The notes under the pieces: model-generated
The model's database searches: none
What the model saw: the letters and a program-made list of their open reading frames with translations, nothing else
Told to the model about the DNA's origin: nothing
In this document: positions 44,898-52,252 of the stretch, piece by piece
Position numbering within the stretch: position 1 is the first letter of the stretch
Layout of the letters: each line of letters starts with the position of its first letter
Assembly (NCBI GenBank): GCA_964607165.1
Contig: CAZSIT010000002.1
Coordinates: forward strand, 159,086-223,085
DNA length: 64,000 nucleotides
From: DSPP01 sp964607165
GTDB lineage: Bacteria; Zixibacteria; MSB-5A5; DSPP01
Direction of reading: 5' to 3'
Made by a program: the position numbers and the translations under genes

Positions 44898-45461
44898 TTT
44901 GCGCACCAGCGGCCGCGAATACGACTGCCGCTGGACAATTCGAAAACCGAATTCCTCAAAAAGTTTTAACGGCCCAGTGTAAGACCAGGCGGCCGGAAGT
45001 TTCTTGCCATTCTTGGTCAAAGGCACCGGGTACCCTTCCAAAATTTTGGCCTTCTGTTTTTTGGCGGCTTTGATGGCGGCTGATAGCAGCCCCCGCCCGA
45101 TTCCCTGGCCTCGAAAACGAGAGGCAATAAAAAAACAGGGGAATGACCAGGCTTTTTCGACGTCGTCCACTTTATAAGCTTTGGCAGTTTCCAGCTTGGG
45201 AAAATCCGTGCGCGGCCCCAGAGCAAGCCAGCCAACGGGAGCGCCATCAGCATACGCCAGAATCGCTCCTGCTTTACCCTTTTTCACCAAATTTTGCAGC
45301 ATTTTCTTGGCTTTTGGGCCTCTGGTTTCGTTCCAGACCTTCCCCCCTTTCGGCAGCCGCCACCAGATGCACCAGCAACCGGCGCAGGCGCCATTAGGAC
45401 CGAAAAGCTTTTCGACGTCCTTCCACATCGAGGGTTTGAGTTCCTTGTATTCGACTTTCAT
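44889..45461 (-). CDS. GNAT-family acetyltransferase 1
   Basis: 190 residues. The acetyl-CoA site is seen as CFFIASRFRGQGIGRGLLSAAI (about 115-136), the R/QxxGxG/A motif. The N-terminal part carries a Cys/Trp-rich stretch ACAGCWCIWWRLP similar in position to GGCFCRYW of the neighbouring GNAT gene, so the two belong to one subfamily. Substrate is unknown. The stop codon comes from a repeat element. Confidence 0.8.
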   Translation of the reverse strand: MKVEYKELKPSMWKDVEKLFGPNGACAGCWCIWWRLPKGGKVWNETRGPKAKKMLQNLVKKGKAGAILAYADGAPVGWLALGPRTDFPKLETAKAYKVDDVEKAWSFPCFFIASRFRGQGIGRGLLSAAIKAAKKQKAKILEGYPVPLTKNGKKLPAAWSYTGPLKLFEEFGFRIVQRQSYSRPLVRKKL

Positions 45462-45465
45462 AAGT

Positions 45466-46023
45466 TTACTTCAAATCCTTGCGCATTACAACAGTTCGCG
45501 AAGTTTCGTAATAGACGAAAAATCCGGCATCCTCGAAAATTTGTTTCGGCCCCATCCAAACCTCTTCATCCGGCAGATTGTCTTCTTTGCGCGGATAGGC
45601 CTCGACCGTTTTGCCGCCCTGTTTTTTGATTTGCTTCAAAACTTCCTCCAAAATGTTTTTGGACAGGCCTTTTTTACGCTCTTCTTTAGCCACGGCAAAA
45701 CAGCCAATGGACCAGATGTTATCACCTATGGATAGGGCAAAGGTCGGGTGGGTGTTCATTTTTTTGAAAAAAGAGCGGTGGGCGAACTGGCACCAGCCGA
45801 CCGGTTTGCCATCGAGATAAAAAATGGCGCCGCGGGCTTGGCCGGATTGGATGTCTGTTTGTTTAGCAATCCGATTTTCCTCCGGCGTAGTTTTGCCCCA
45901 GGCGCTATTGTCTTTTTCAAACTGCCAGTAACGGCAAAAACAACCGCCGAATTCAAGGCGGGAATGCAGGGCAAAAAAGTCAGCGGCATTTTCTTCTGAA
46001 ATTTCTCGCAGTTCGAGATTCAT
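45466..46023 (-). CDS. GNAT-family acetyltransferase 2
   Basis: 185 residues, distantly paralogous to the downstream gene. Acetyl-CoA motif SIGCFAVAKEERKKGLSKNIL and a C-terminal YPRKEDNLPDEEVWMGPKQIFEDAGF that mirrors YPVPLTKNGKKLP...LFEEFGF of its neighbour. Four bases separate the two genes. Substrate unknown; small-molecule acetylation or resistance is possible. Confidence 0.8.
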   Translation of the reverse strand: MNLELREISEENAADFFALHSRLEFGGCFCRYWQFEKDNSAWGKTTPEENRIAKQTDIQSGQARGAIFYLDGKPVGWCQFAHRSFFKKMNTHPTFALSIGDNIWSIGCFAVAKEERKKGLSKNILEEVLKQIKKQGGKTVEAYPRKEDNLPDEEVWMGPKQIFEDAGFFVYYETSRTVVMRKDLK

Positions 46024-46068
46024 TTTAGGTTGGAAGTTAAAGAAAATGACTCGGTCTGTCCACCATCA

Positions 46069-46114
46069 CCCCGGAGCAGCCCTTCGACTACGCTCAGGAT
46101 AAAGAGCTCCGGGG
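46069..46114. repeat. CCCCGGAGC...GCTCCGGGG inverted repeat
   Basis: A 46-base element with perfect nine-base ends enclosing CCTTCGACTACGCTCAGGAT. It is the first of three elements that make up the whole 336-base gene-free stretch 46024-46359 between a GNAT gene and secA. Confidence 0.75.
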
Positions 46115-46146
46115 CTACCCCAGAGAAATTTAACTTAAATATAGGG

Positions 46147-46255
46147 TAGCCCACCAGCCCCTGCTGGTGGGACGCACATTACCCTTCGACTTAGCTCAGG
46201 GCAGGCAAAAACCAATGTGCGCCGCCGATACCCCGAAGGGGGGACTCCGGGGCTA
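46147..46255. repeat. Nested element, TAGCCC...GGGCTA ends
   Basis: Outer repeat TAGCCC / GGGCTA. It holds a perfect hairpin CCCACCAGC-CCCT-GCTGGTGGG (46150-46171) and a longer-range pair CGCACATT / AATGTGCG (46173-46180 with 46214-46221) around the CCTTCGACTTAGCTCAGG core. Non-coding. Confidence 0.7.
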
Positions 46256-46276
46256 ATCTTTTGATTATAAAAAACT

Positions 46277-46337
46277 CGTAGTGCAGGTTGGTCTTTGTAA
46301 CCTGCACGTGCGGGATACAAGACCATCCCGCACTACG
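46277..46337. repeat. REPIN-like element with complementary loops
   Basis: 61 bases, ends CGTAGTGC / GCACTACG. Two perfect nine-pair hairpins stand side by side: GTGCAGGTT/AACCTGCAC (46281-46307) and GTGCGGGAT/ATCCCGCAC (46308-46333). Their loops GGTCTTTGT and ACAAGACC are complementary over eight bases but for one unpaired T, so they could kiss. It lies just downstream of secA. Confidence 0.8.
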
Positions 46338-46359
46338 GCAACTGCAAAAAAGGGGGAAA

Positions 46360-49300
46360 CTACGCCGCTACCGCCCCGTGGCACTTTTTGTATTTTTTCC
46401 CCGACCCGCAGGGGCAGGGGTCGTTGCGGCCCACTTTCGGCTCCACCCGCACCGGCTTCTGCTTTGGCTCTTCGGCCTGCGGTGCTTCCCCTTCTCCCAT
46501 CAAACCCATTCCGGTTGTTTCAGCGTGAACGGTCTGCATTACCTCCGGTCGCGGGCGGCGCACTTCGCGCGGAGCTCCGACCTGCAGCTTGTAAATCATC
46601 TCAATCGCTTCCCGGTCTATCTGGCCTACCATCTGCTCGAACATACTGTAAGCTTCTTTTTTGTATTCGATGAGCGGGTCGCGCTGGCCGTAGGCGCGCA
46701 AGCCAATGCCGGTGCGCAGCTGGTCCATTTCATACAGATGTTCCCGCCAGCGCTCATCAATGGTGGAAAGGAGGGCGAACTTTTCTAACTGACGCATAAC
46801 TTCCGGCGTGATGGCCGCTTCCTTGGCGCGATACACCTGCAAAGCCATTTTTTTTGTATTTTCGACCAGCGTGTCGTAGTCAATTTTTTCGATTTCCTGT
46901 TGTGAAATCTTCAAATCAATCAAAAACGTCCGGAGCAAATCATCTTTCAACGCCATCCAGTTCCAGTTCTCCGGGATTGCGTCCTTTTGGCAGTGGGCAA
47001 AAACGATATCTTCAGCTACCTCTTCGATTAAGCCGACCACGTCTTCGCTCAAGTCCTCCTTTTCAAGTACTTCAAGACGGCGGGCATAAATAACCTCGCG
47101 CTGCTTGTTCATCACGTTGTCGTAGTCTAACAGATGTTTGCGGATGGCGAAGTTTTGCATCTCCACCCGTTTTTGCGCCCGCTCGATGGCACGGGTGACC
47201 ATCCGGTGCTCGATGACCTCCCCTTCCTCCAACCCCAGCCGGTCCATTACCGAAGCAATCCGGTCGGAACCAAAAAGGCGCATCAAATCATCTTCCAGCG
47301 ACAAATAGAATCGTGAAGAGCCGGGGTCCCCCTGCCGGCCGGAGCGGCCGCGCAGCTGGCGGTCGATGCGCCGCGCCTCATGCCGTTCGGTGCCGACGAT
47401 ATGCAGGCCGCAGGGGACTTTGGCGTAACAGTCCAGTTCGTCCAGATACGGGCAGGATTCGACTTCCGGGTCTAAATCAATTAGTGCGCAATGCGAATGT
47501 TTGACCACTCCCTGGCCTAACTTAATATCTGTGCCGCGCCCGGCCATATTGGTGGCGATGGTAACAGCGCCAGCCTGCCCGGCGCGGGCGACGATTTCCG
47601 CTTCCTGCTGATGATATTTGGCGTTCAAGACGGAATGAACGATTCCCTGGCGCTTGAGCATCCGCGACAAAGTTTCGGAAACGTCAACCGAGGTGGTGCC
47701 AACCAAAACCGGCCGCCCCTTTCCGTGGTATTCCGCCGCCTCGTTGACTATGGCGTTGTATTTTTCCCGCTTGGTGCGAAAGACCTGGTCGTTGTAGTCA
47801 ATCCTCCGCACCGGTTTGTTGGTCGGAATCGAAGTGACGTCTAATTTATAAATCTCGAAAAATTCCCCCGCTTCCGTCATCGCCGTGCCGGTCATCCCCG
47901 CCAGCTTGTCGTAAAGCCGGAAAAAGTTCTGCAAGGTAACCGTCGCCAGCGTTTGCGTTTCTCCCTCGACCCGGACCTCTTCCTTGGCCTCCACCGCTTG
48001 ATGCAGGCCGTCCGACCAGCGCCGCCCCGGCATCAAACGCCCGGTGAACTCGTCCACAATCATAATCTTGCCATCTTGCACCACGTATTCCACATCTTTT
48101 TCGAAAAGCGAGTAGGCCTTCAAAAGCTGGCCGATGTTGTGCACTTTCTCCGAGCGCTCGGAATGCAGGGCGTAAAGCTTTTCCTTAGATTGCAGCTTGT
48201 CTTTGTCGGAAAGATTTTCATCCCCTTCGATTTCGGAAAGCCCTTCGGTGATGTCCGGGATGACGAAAAGCTTCTGGTCTTCCGGTGAAAGTTGCGAGCG
48301 GCCCATTTCGCCCAGCTCGCAGGTGTTTTCCCGTTCGTCAATGGAGAAGTAGAGCAAATCATCGATTTCATAAAGCTTTTTGTCGCGCAAATAATCGGTT
48401 TCCACCGAATGGATGAGTTTTTTTACCCCCGGCTCCTTTAAGAGCTTCATAAACTTCTTGTTTTTGGGAGCACCGCGCTGCACCGCCAAAAGCTTGATGC
48501 CGGCCTCGTATTCCTTTTCCTTGTCGCCATTCTTCAGCATTTCCTCCGCTTCGGTAATCAGTTTGTTAACCAGAACGGTTTGCTTTTTGACCACCTGCTC
48601 CACCAAAGGCTTCATCTCATTGTAACGGTTGGAGGTGGAGTGGGTGACCGGGCCGGATATGATGAGCGGCGTGCGCGCCTCGTCGATTAAAACCGAATCC
48701 ACTTCATCCACGATGGCGTAACTAAAGCCGCGCTGCACCCGGTCTTCCAAGCGCACGGACATATTGTCGCGCAGGTAGTCGAAGCCGAATTCGTTATTGG
48801 TGCCGTAGGTGATGTCGCAATTGTATTGCTCCCGGCGGGTGGCCGGGTCCATATCGTTCTGAATGCAGCCAACGGTCAACCCCAAGGAGGTAAAAACCGG
48901 CCCCATCCATTCCGAGTCGCGCCGGGCCAAATAATCGTTGACGGTAACGAGGTGGGCGCCTTTTCCTTCGAGGGCGTTCAAATACAATGGCAAAGTGGCC
49001 ACCAGAGTTTTTCCTTCGCCGGTGGCCATTTCGGCGATTTTTCCCTGATGCAAAACGATGCCCCCGATAAGCTGAACATCGAAGGGAACCATCTCCCAGC
49101 CGATGGGCATTGCCACCACCGGCCAAGACTTGCCGCAGAGCCGCCGGCAGACCTCTTTGACTACCGCAAAGGCCTCCGGCAGCAAATCATCTATCGTCTC
49201 TCCCTCTTCGAGCCGCTTTTTGAATTCGGCGGTTTTATCCGCCAACTGCGTGTCGGAAAAATCCTTAAGCGTGGGAAAGATTTCCTTTATCCGCTCCACG

Positions 49301-49371
49301 AGCGGCTGAATTTTTTTGATATCCCGCTGGTGCTTGCTGCCGAAAATCGAAGTAATCAGTTTTTCAAACAT
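46360..49371 (-). CDS. secA: Protein translocase ATPase SecA
   Basis: 1003 residues, the motor that pushes preproteins through SecYEG. Walker A GEGKTLVATLPLYLNAL, Walker B VDEVDSVLIDEARTPLI, preprotein-binding and second ATPase domain with TNMAGRGTDIKLG, LRGRSGRQGDPGSSRFYLS, and the C-terminal zinc-binding tail NDPCPCGSGKKYKKCHG. It is longer than E. coli SecA (901), mainly through an insertion at about 270-400. AAAGGAAG precedes the ATG. Confidence 0.97.
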   Translation of the reverse strand: MFEKLITSIFGSKHQRDIKKIQPLVERIKEIFPTLKDFSDTQLADKTAEFKKRLEEGETIDDLLPEAFAVVKEVCRRLCGKSWPVVAMPIGWEMVPFDVQLIGGIVLHQGKIAEMATGEGKTLVATLPLYLNALEGKGAHLVTVNDYLARRDSEWMGPVFTSLGLTVGCIQNDMDPATRREQYNCDITYGTNNEFGFDYLRDNMSVRLEDRVQRGFSYAIVDEVDSVLIDEARTPLIISGPVTHSTSNRYNEMKPLVEQVVKKQTVLVNKLITEAEEMLKNGDKEKEYEAGIKLLAVQRGAPKNKKFMKLLKEPGVKKLIHSVETDYLRDKKLYEIDDLLYFSIDERENTCELGEMGRSQLSPEDQKLFVIPDITEGLSEIEGDENLSDKDKLQSKEKLYALHSERSEKVHNIGQLLKAYSLFEKDVEYVVQDGKIMIVDEFTGRLMPGRRWSDGLHQAVEAKEEVRVEGETQTLATVTLQNFFRLYDKLAGMTGTAMTEAGEFFEIYKLDVTSIPTNKPVRRIDYNDQVFRTKREKYNAIVNEAAEYHGKGRPVLVGTTSVDVSETLSRMLKRQGIVHSVLNAKYHQQEAEIVARAGQAGAVTIATNMAGRGTDIKLGQGVVKHSHCALIDLDPEVESCPYLDELDCYAKVPCGLHIVGTERHEARRIDRQLRGRSGRQGDPGSSRFYLSLEDDLMRLFGSDRIASVMDRLGLEEGEVIEHRMVTRAIERAQKRVEMQNFAIRKHLLDYDNVMNKQREVIYARRLEVLEKEDLSEDVVGLIEEVAEDIVFAHCQKDAIPENWNWMALKDDLLRTFLIDLKISQQEIEKIDYDTLVENTKKMALQVYRAKEAAITPEVMRQLEKFALLSTIDERWREHLYEMDQLRTGIGLRAYGQRDPLIEYKKEAYSMFEQMVGQIDREAIEMIYKLQVGAPREVRRPRPEVMQTVHAETTGMGLMGEGEAPQAEEPKQKPVRVEPKVGRNDPCPCGSGKKYKKCHGAVAA

Positions 49372-49392
49372 CTTCCTTTATACCCAGTTTTT

Positions 49393-49470
49393 GTAGGGGT
49401 AACCCTCTGTTTACGGTGAGCGACTTGTCCCGAGCGAAGTCGAGGGAAGCCGAACCGTGGTTGCCCTATC
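49393..49470. repeat. GTAGGGGTAACC...GGTTGCCCTA element
   Basis: Imperfect outer inverted repeat upstream of secA with the GAGCGAAGTCGAGGG core inside. The left border is GTAG; the right border is CCTATC. It fills part of the 267-base gap between secA and tRNA-Ala. Confidence 0.6.
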
Positions 49471-49559
49471 CTTCAAAACACAAAGAATAAGAATTTCAGA
49501 GATAAAAACAAGAGGAAAGGGGAAAAGGTTTCTTTTGGGCTATTTTCGCGATTTCCTTT

Positions 49560-49608
49560 CGTAGGCGGCACTTCCAGTGCCGCTGCCGGGTTGAAAACCC
49601 GGCCTACG
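49560..49608. repeat. REPIN-like element, CGTAGGC...GCCTACG type
   Basis: 49 bases. The ends CGTAGGC / GCCTACG enclose two perfect hairpins, CGGCACT-TCC-AGTGCCG (49566-49582) and GCCGGGTT-GAA-AACCCGGC (49585-49603). Classic REP / inverted-REP layout. Confidence 0.8.
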
Positions 49609-49638
49609 GTCACAAAATAGTTTTATTAATTTACAAAC

Positions 49639-49711
49639 TGGAGCCGAGCGGGATCGAACCGCTGACCTGTACGTTGCGAACGTACCGCTCTCCCAACTGA
49701 GCTACGGCCCC
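49639..49711 (-). tRNA. tRNA-Ala (CGC anticodon)
   Basis: 73-base cloverleaf on the minus strand. The acceptor stem GGGGCCG/CGGCTCC has the G3-U70 pair that marks tRNA-Ala; D-arm GCTCAGTTGGGAGAGC; anticodon stem GTACG/CGTAC with loop TTCGCAA (anticodon at 49676-49678); T-loop TTCGATC; discriminator A. CCA is not encoded. Confidence 0.96.
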
Positions 49712-49752
49712 ATTCCATCAAAATATACCCCAAGCACCGGCGTAGTCAATCC

Positions 49753-49784
49753 AAACGTAGGGGCACAATATATTGTGCCCTCGC
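49753..49784. repeat. CGTAGGGGCACAAT palindrome
   Basis: A perfect 20-base palindrome GGGCACAATATATTGTGCCC (49761-49780) preceded by CGTAG, in the gap between tRNA-Ala and the ferredoxin promoter. It belongs to the GTAGGGGC group; an operator cannot be excluded, given its position just before a promoter. Confidence 0.65.
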
Positions 49785-49794
49785 TCCCTTCCGG

Positions 49795-49823
49795 TTGAGT
49801 TTTCCCTCGCTTGGGTGTATATT
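49795..49823 (+). promoter_or_regulatory. Ferredoxin promoter
   Basis: TTGAGT (49795-49800), 17 bases, TATATT (49818-49823). A ribosome site AAGGAGG follows at 49828-49834, unusually close to the predicted transcript start. Confidence 0.65.
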
Positions 49824-49847
49824 CAATAAGGAGGCAAAGAGAGAAAA

Positions 49848-50105
49848 ATGGCCTATATAATTGCGGAACCTTGCATCAACCTGAAAGATAAAAGCTGCTT
49901 GGCGGTCTGCCCGGTGAATTGCATTTACGAAGGGCCGGATATGCTGTATATAAATCCGGACGAATGCGTCTGCTGCGATTTGTGCGTGCCGGAATGCCCG
50001 GTGGACGCCATTTTTAACGAGGACGACATTCCCGAAAAGTGGAAACATTTTACCGAAATAAATAAGAACTTTTTTAAACCAAAACCGGCGGGGGAAACGA
50101 AGTAA
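49848..50105 (+). CDS. Ferredoxin with two Fe-S clusters
   Basis: 85 residues. Two cysteine sets are visible: CINLKDKSCLAVCPVNCIYEG and CVCCDLCVPECPVDAIF. The wide first spacing (C-x7-C-x3-C) is like 7Fe/8Fe FdxA-type ferredoxins that carry a [3Fe-4S] or [4Fe-4S] plus a [4Fe-4S] cluster. It carries electrons in the cytoplasm; the partner is not evident. AAGGAGG is 13 bases upstream, and a terminator follows. Confidence 0.92.
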   Translation: MAYIIAEPCINLKDKSCLAVCPVNCIYEGPDMLYINPDECVCCDLCVPECPVDAIFNEDDIPEKWKHFTEINKNFFKPKPAGETK

Positions 50106-50127
50106 AGCCTTTTTAGGCCGATAAAAA

Positions 50128-50155
50128 GCCCCGCTTCTGTGGGGCATTTTTTATT
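50128..50155 (+). terminator. Rho-independent terminator of the ferredoxin gene
   Basis: Seven-pair hairpin GCCCCGC-TTCT-GTGGGGC (one G-U pair) at 50128-50145 followed by ATTTTTTATT, 22 bases after the ferredoxin stop. This makes the ferredoxin a one-gene unit. Confidence 0.9.
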
Positions 50156-50363
50156 CCCATTTTAGTAACACGGGCGTAATACCCCCGTCATACCCAGACC
50201 ATAGGCAGAGCTTTTCTTGCCCAAGGCGAGAGAGTATGGAAAAATGACTACTAAAGTGCATTATGGCAGCCGGGAGCCTCTTGATAACCCCTTGTATGGC
50301 AATATCAAAGGAAATTTAGAGTGTGGCAAAGATTTTGCGGGAAATTACATCTTGGGAGGGATT

Positions 50364-50582
50364 ATGGAACGACCCGAGATGCCGGAAAATGGCTCGACAG
50401 AGCTGACCGTAAAGCCGAAAAGAAGGGTAAAGAAAAGCTGCCCGGTCTGCGGCAAAAGGCTGTATCAGGATTCGCACGAGCACTGGTACTGCCCCCGCTG
50501 TCAGGCGGAAATCGATGGGGAAAAAGTCAGCTTTAATTACATCCCCGAAGACGAGCTGAATACGCAATTGCAAACCGGATGA
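50364..50582 (+). CDS. Small zinc-ribbon protein
   Basis: 72 residues from the ATG at 50364, chosen for the GGGAGGG ribosome site three bases upstream; earlier in-frame starts (50217, 50244) lack one. A basic stretch (KPKRRVKK) is followed by CPVCGKRLYQDSHEHWYCPRCQAEI, a C-x2-C...C-x2-C zinc ribbon, and an acidic tail. I do not recognise a named family; nucleic-acid binding is plausible. Confidence 0.65.
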   Translation: MERPEMPENGSTELTVKPKRRVKKSCPVCGKRLYQDSHEHWYCPRCQAEIDGEKVSFNYIPEDELNTQLQTG

Positions 50583-50589
50583 AGCTTTT

Positions 50590-50681
50590 GTGGCGCAGGT
50601 TAAGTTTTATCTAACCTGCGTTTGACCGCTGAACTGAAACGCAGGATACGTCCGCCTGCGGCGGGCTTTATCCTGCGCCAC
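50590..50681. repeat. Two-arm palindromic element, GTGGCGCAGG type (copy 2)
   Basis: 92 bases with the same outer repeat as copy 1 at 26505 (GTGGCGCAGG / CCTGCGCCAC). Arm 1 is CGCAGGTTA...TAACCTGCG, arm 2 is CGCAGGATA...TATCCTGCG around GTCCGCC-TGC-GGCGGGC. The arms are conserved between copies while the internal linker sequences differ. Confidence 0.85.
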
Positions 50682-50707
50682 CTGAAAAAACCGCTATATT
50701 CGCTGGG

Positions 50708-52048
50708 ATGAATTTTGACCCGGCGATTTTTAAAGCCTACGACGTTCGCGGCACCTACCCCACTCAAATAAACAAAGATGTAGCCTACCAATTTGGGCGG
50801 GCATTCGCCGCCTTTTTGCGTCCTCCGGCAACGGTGGTAGGGCGGGATATGCGCCTTTCCTCGCCGGAACTTTTTGAGGGGCTGACGCAAGGCCTAGTCG
50901 ATTCCGGCGTCAACGTCATCGACATTGGTTTATGCTCCACCGACGCTCTCTACTTTGCCGTGGGCAAATGGGGCGTACCTGCGGGAGTAATGATTACCGC
51001 CTCACATAATCCAAGAGAGTATAATGGCTTCAAAACCTGTCGAGCCGAAGCGGTGCCGCTTTCCGCGACCGAAGGATTGAATCTAATTCGAGACATAATG
51101 CAAAGGGGAAAATTTGAGCCGATTCGGACTAAAGGGAAAATCGTTCAACGGGAAGTTTTGCCGGAGTTTGTAGAGCATATTTTGAACTTTATCAACCCCA
51201 AAAAAGTCAAACCGTTCAAAATCGCCATCGATGCCGGCAATGGAATGGCCGGGAAATTGATTCTTGAGCTTTTTAAATATCTCCCCTGTCAGTTAATACC
51301 GCTTTACTTTGAACTGGACGGCTCTTTTCCCAATCACCCCGCCAGCCCGATAGAGCCTGAAAATACGGAAGAGTTACGCAGAATCGTCAAAGAGCAGAAA
51401 CTGGACGTGGGAGTGGCTTTTGATGGCGACGCCGACCGGATGTTTTTGGTGGATGAAACCGGAAAACTTTTGGGCGGAGATGTGGTCACCGGCTTGGTGG
51501 CTAAAAAACTCTTAGAAAAAGCCCGCGGCGCGCCGGTGGTTTATAACTTGATTTGCTCTCGTTTGGTGCCGGAGACGGTTGAAAAAGCAGGCGGCAAGCC
51601 GATTCGTTCACGCGTCGGCCACGCCTATATCAAGCCGTTAATGAAAGCCCAAAATGCCATTTTTGGCGGAGAACATTCGGGACATTTCTATTTTCGGGAT
51701 AATTGGTTTGCCGATTCCGGCGTCATTGCGCTGGTAATCTGTCTCGAACTTCTCTCAGAGACAAATCAGCCACTTTCACAGTTAGCCAAAGCCATAGACC
51801 CTTACTTCCGTTCCGGAGAAATAAACTTCAAAGTGGCCGACCAGAAAAAAATCATTGAGAAAGTGACACAAACCTTCGCCGATGGAAAAACAGACCGGGA
51901 AGACGGTTTGACCGTTGAATATCCAGACTGGTGGTTCAACCTGCGCCCTTCAAACACCGAGCCGCTTTTGCGGTTAAACGTGGAAGCGAATTCGCAAGCG
52001 CTGTTGGAAGAAAAGCTGTCAGTTTTACAAAAAGAAATAGCGACATAG
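50708..52048 (+). CDS. Phosphomannomutase/phosphoglucomutase
   Basis: 446 residues of the alpha-D-phosphohexomutase superfamily. The four active-site loops are seen: phosphoserine loop MITASHNPREYNGFK, metal loop AFDGDADRMFLVD, sugar loop GGEHSGHFYF and phosphate loop RPSNTEPLLRL. It interconverts mannose or glucose 6- and 1-phosphates for polysaccharide precursors. The GEHSG loop fits the dual-specificity ManB/AlgC type. A TATATT box ends seven bases before the ATG, but no good -35 was found. Confidence 0.92.
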   Translation: MNFDPAIFKAYDVRGTYPTQINKDVAYQFGRAFAAFLRPPATVVGRDMRLSSPELFEGLTQGLVDSGVNVIDIGLCSTDALYFAVGKWGVPAGVMITASHNPREYNGFKTCRAEAVPLSATEGLNLIRDIMQRGKFEPIRTKGKIVQREVLPEFVEHILNFINPKKVKPFKIAIDAGNGMAGKLILELFKYLPCQLIPLYFELDGSFPNHPASPIEPENTEELRRIVKEQKLDVGVAFDGDADRMFLVDETGKLLGGDVVTGLVAKKLLEKARGAPVVYNLICSRLVPETVEKAGGKPIRSRVGHAYIKPLMKAQNAIFGGEHSGHFYFRDNWFADSGVIALVICLELLSETNQPLSQLAKAIDPYFRSGEINFKVADQKKIIEKVTQTFADGKTDREDGLTVEYPDWWFNLRPSNTEPLLRLNVEANSQALLEEKLSVLQKEIAT

Positions 52049-52053
52049 CAACG

Positions 52054-52132
52054 GTAGCGGAGGTCTTTAGACCTCCATTTTTGGGTGTTTGCGCCTCAAA
52101 GGGAAAATTGGAAACCTGAAGGTTTCCGCTAC
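52054..52132. repeat. REPIN-like element, GTAGCGGA...TCCGCTAC type (copy 2)
   Basis: 79 bases, the same length and ends as the element at 7056-7134. Two inner hairpins: GGAGGTC-TTTA-GACCTCC (52059-52076) and GGAAACC-TGAA-GGTTTCC (52110-52127). The second hairpin arm GGAAACC/GGTTTCC is shared with the copy at 7056. Confidence 0.85.
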
Positions 52133-52252
52133 GATTCAAAACATTCAGGGAACTTTTCCGGGTTTTATCCTTTGAGATGATCCAATTATGATAAAAATAC
52201 GACCGGCTGAAAAGTGCGCTTTTTCCAAAACCACGGGTTCTTACTTTTGGTC

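Noticed and set aside
46024..46359. Possible CRISPR or array in the repeat-rich gap
   Set aside because: The repeats are nested palindromes of different sequence and do not recur at regular spacing.
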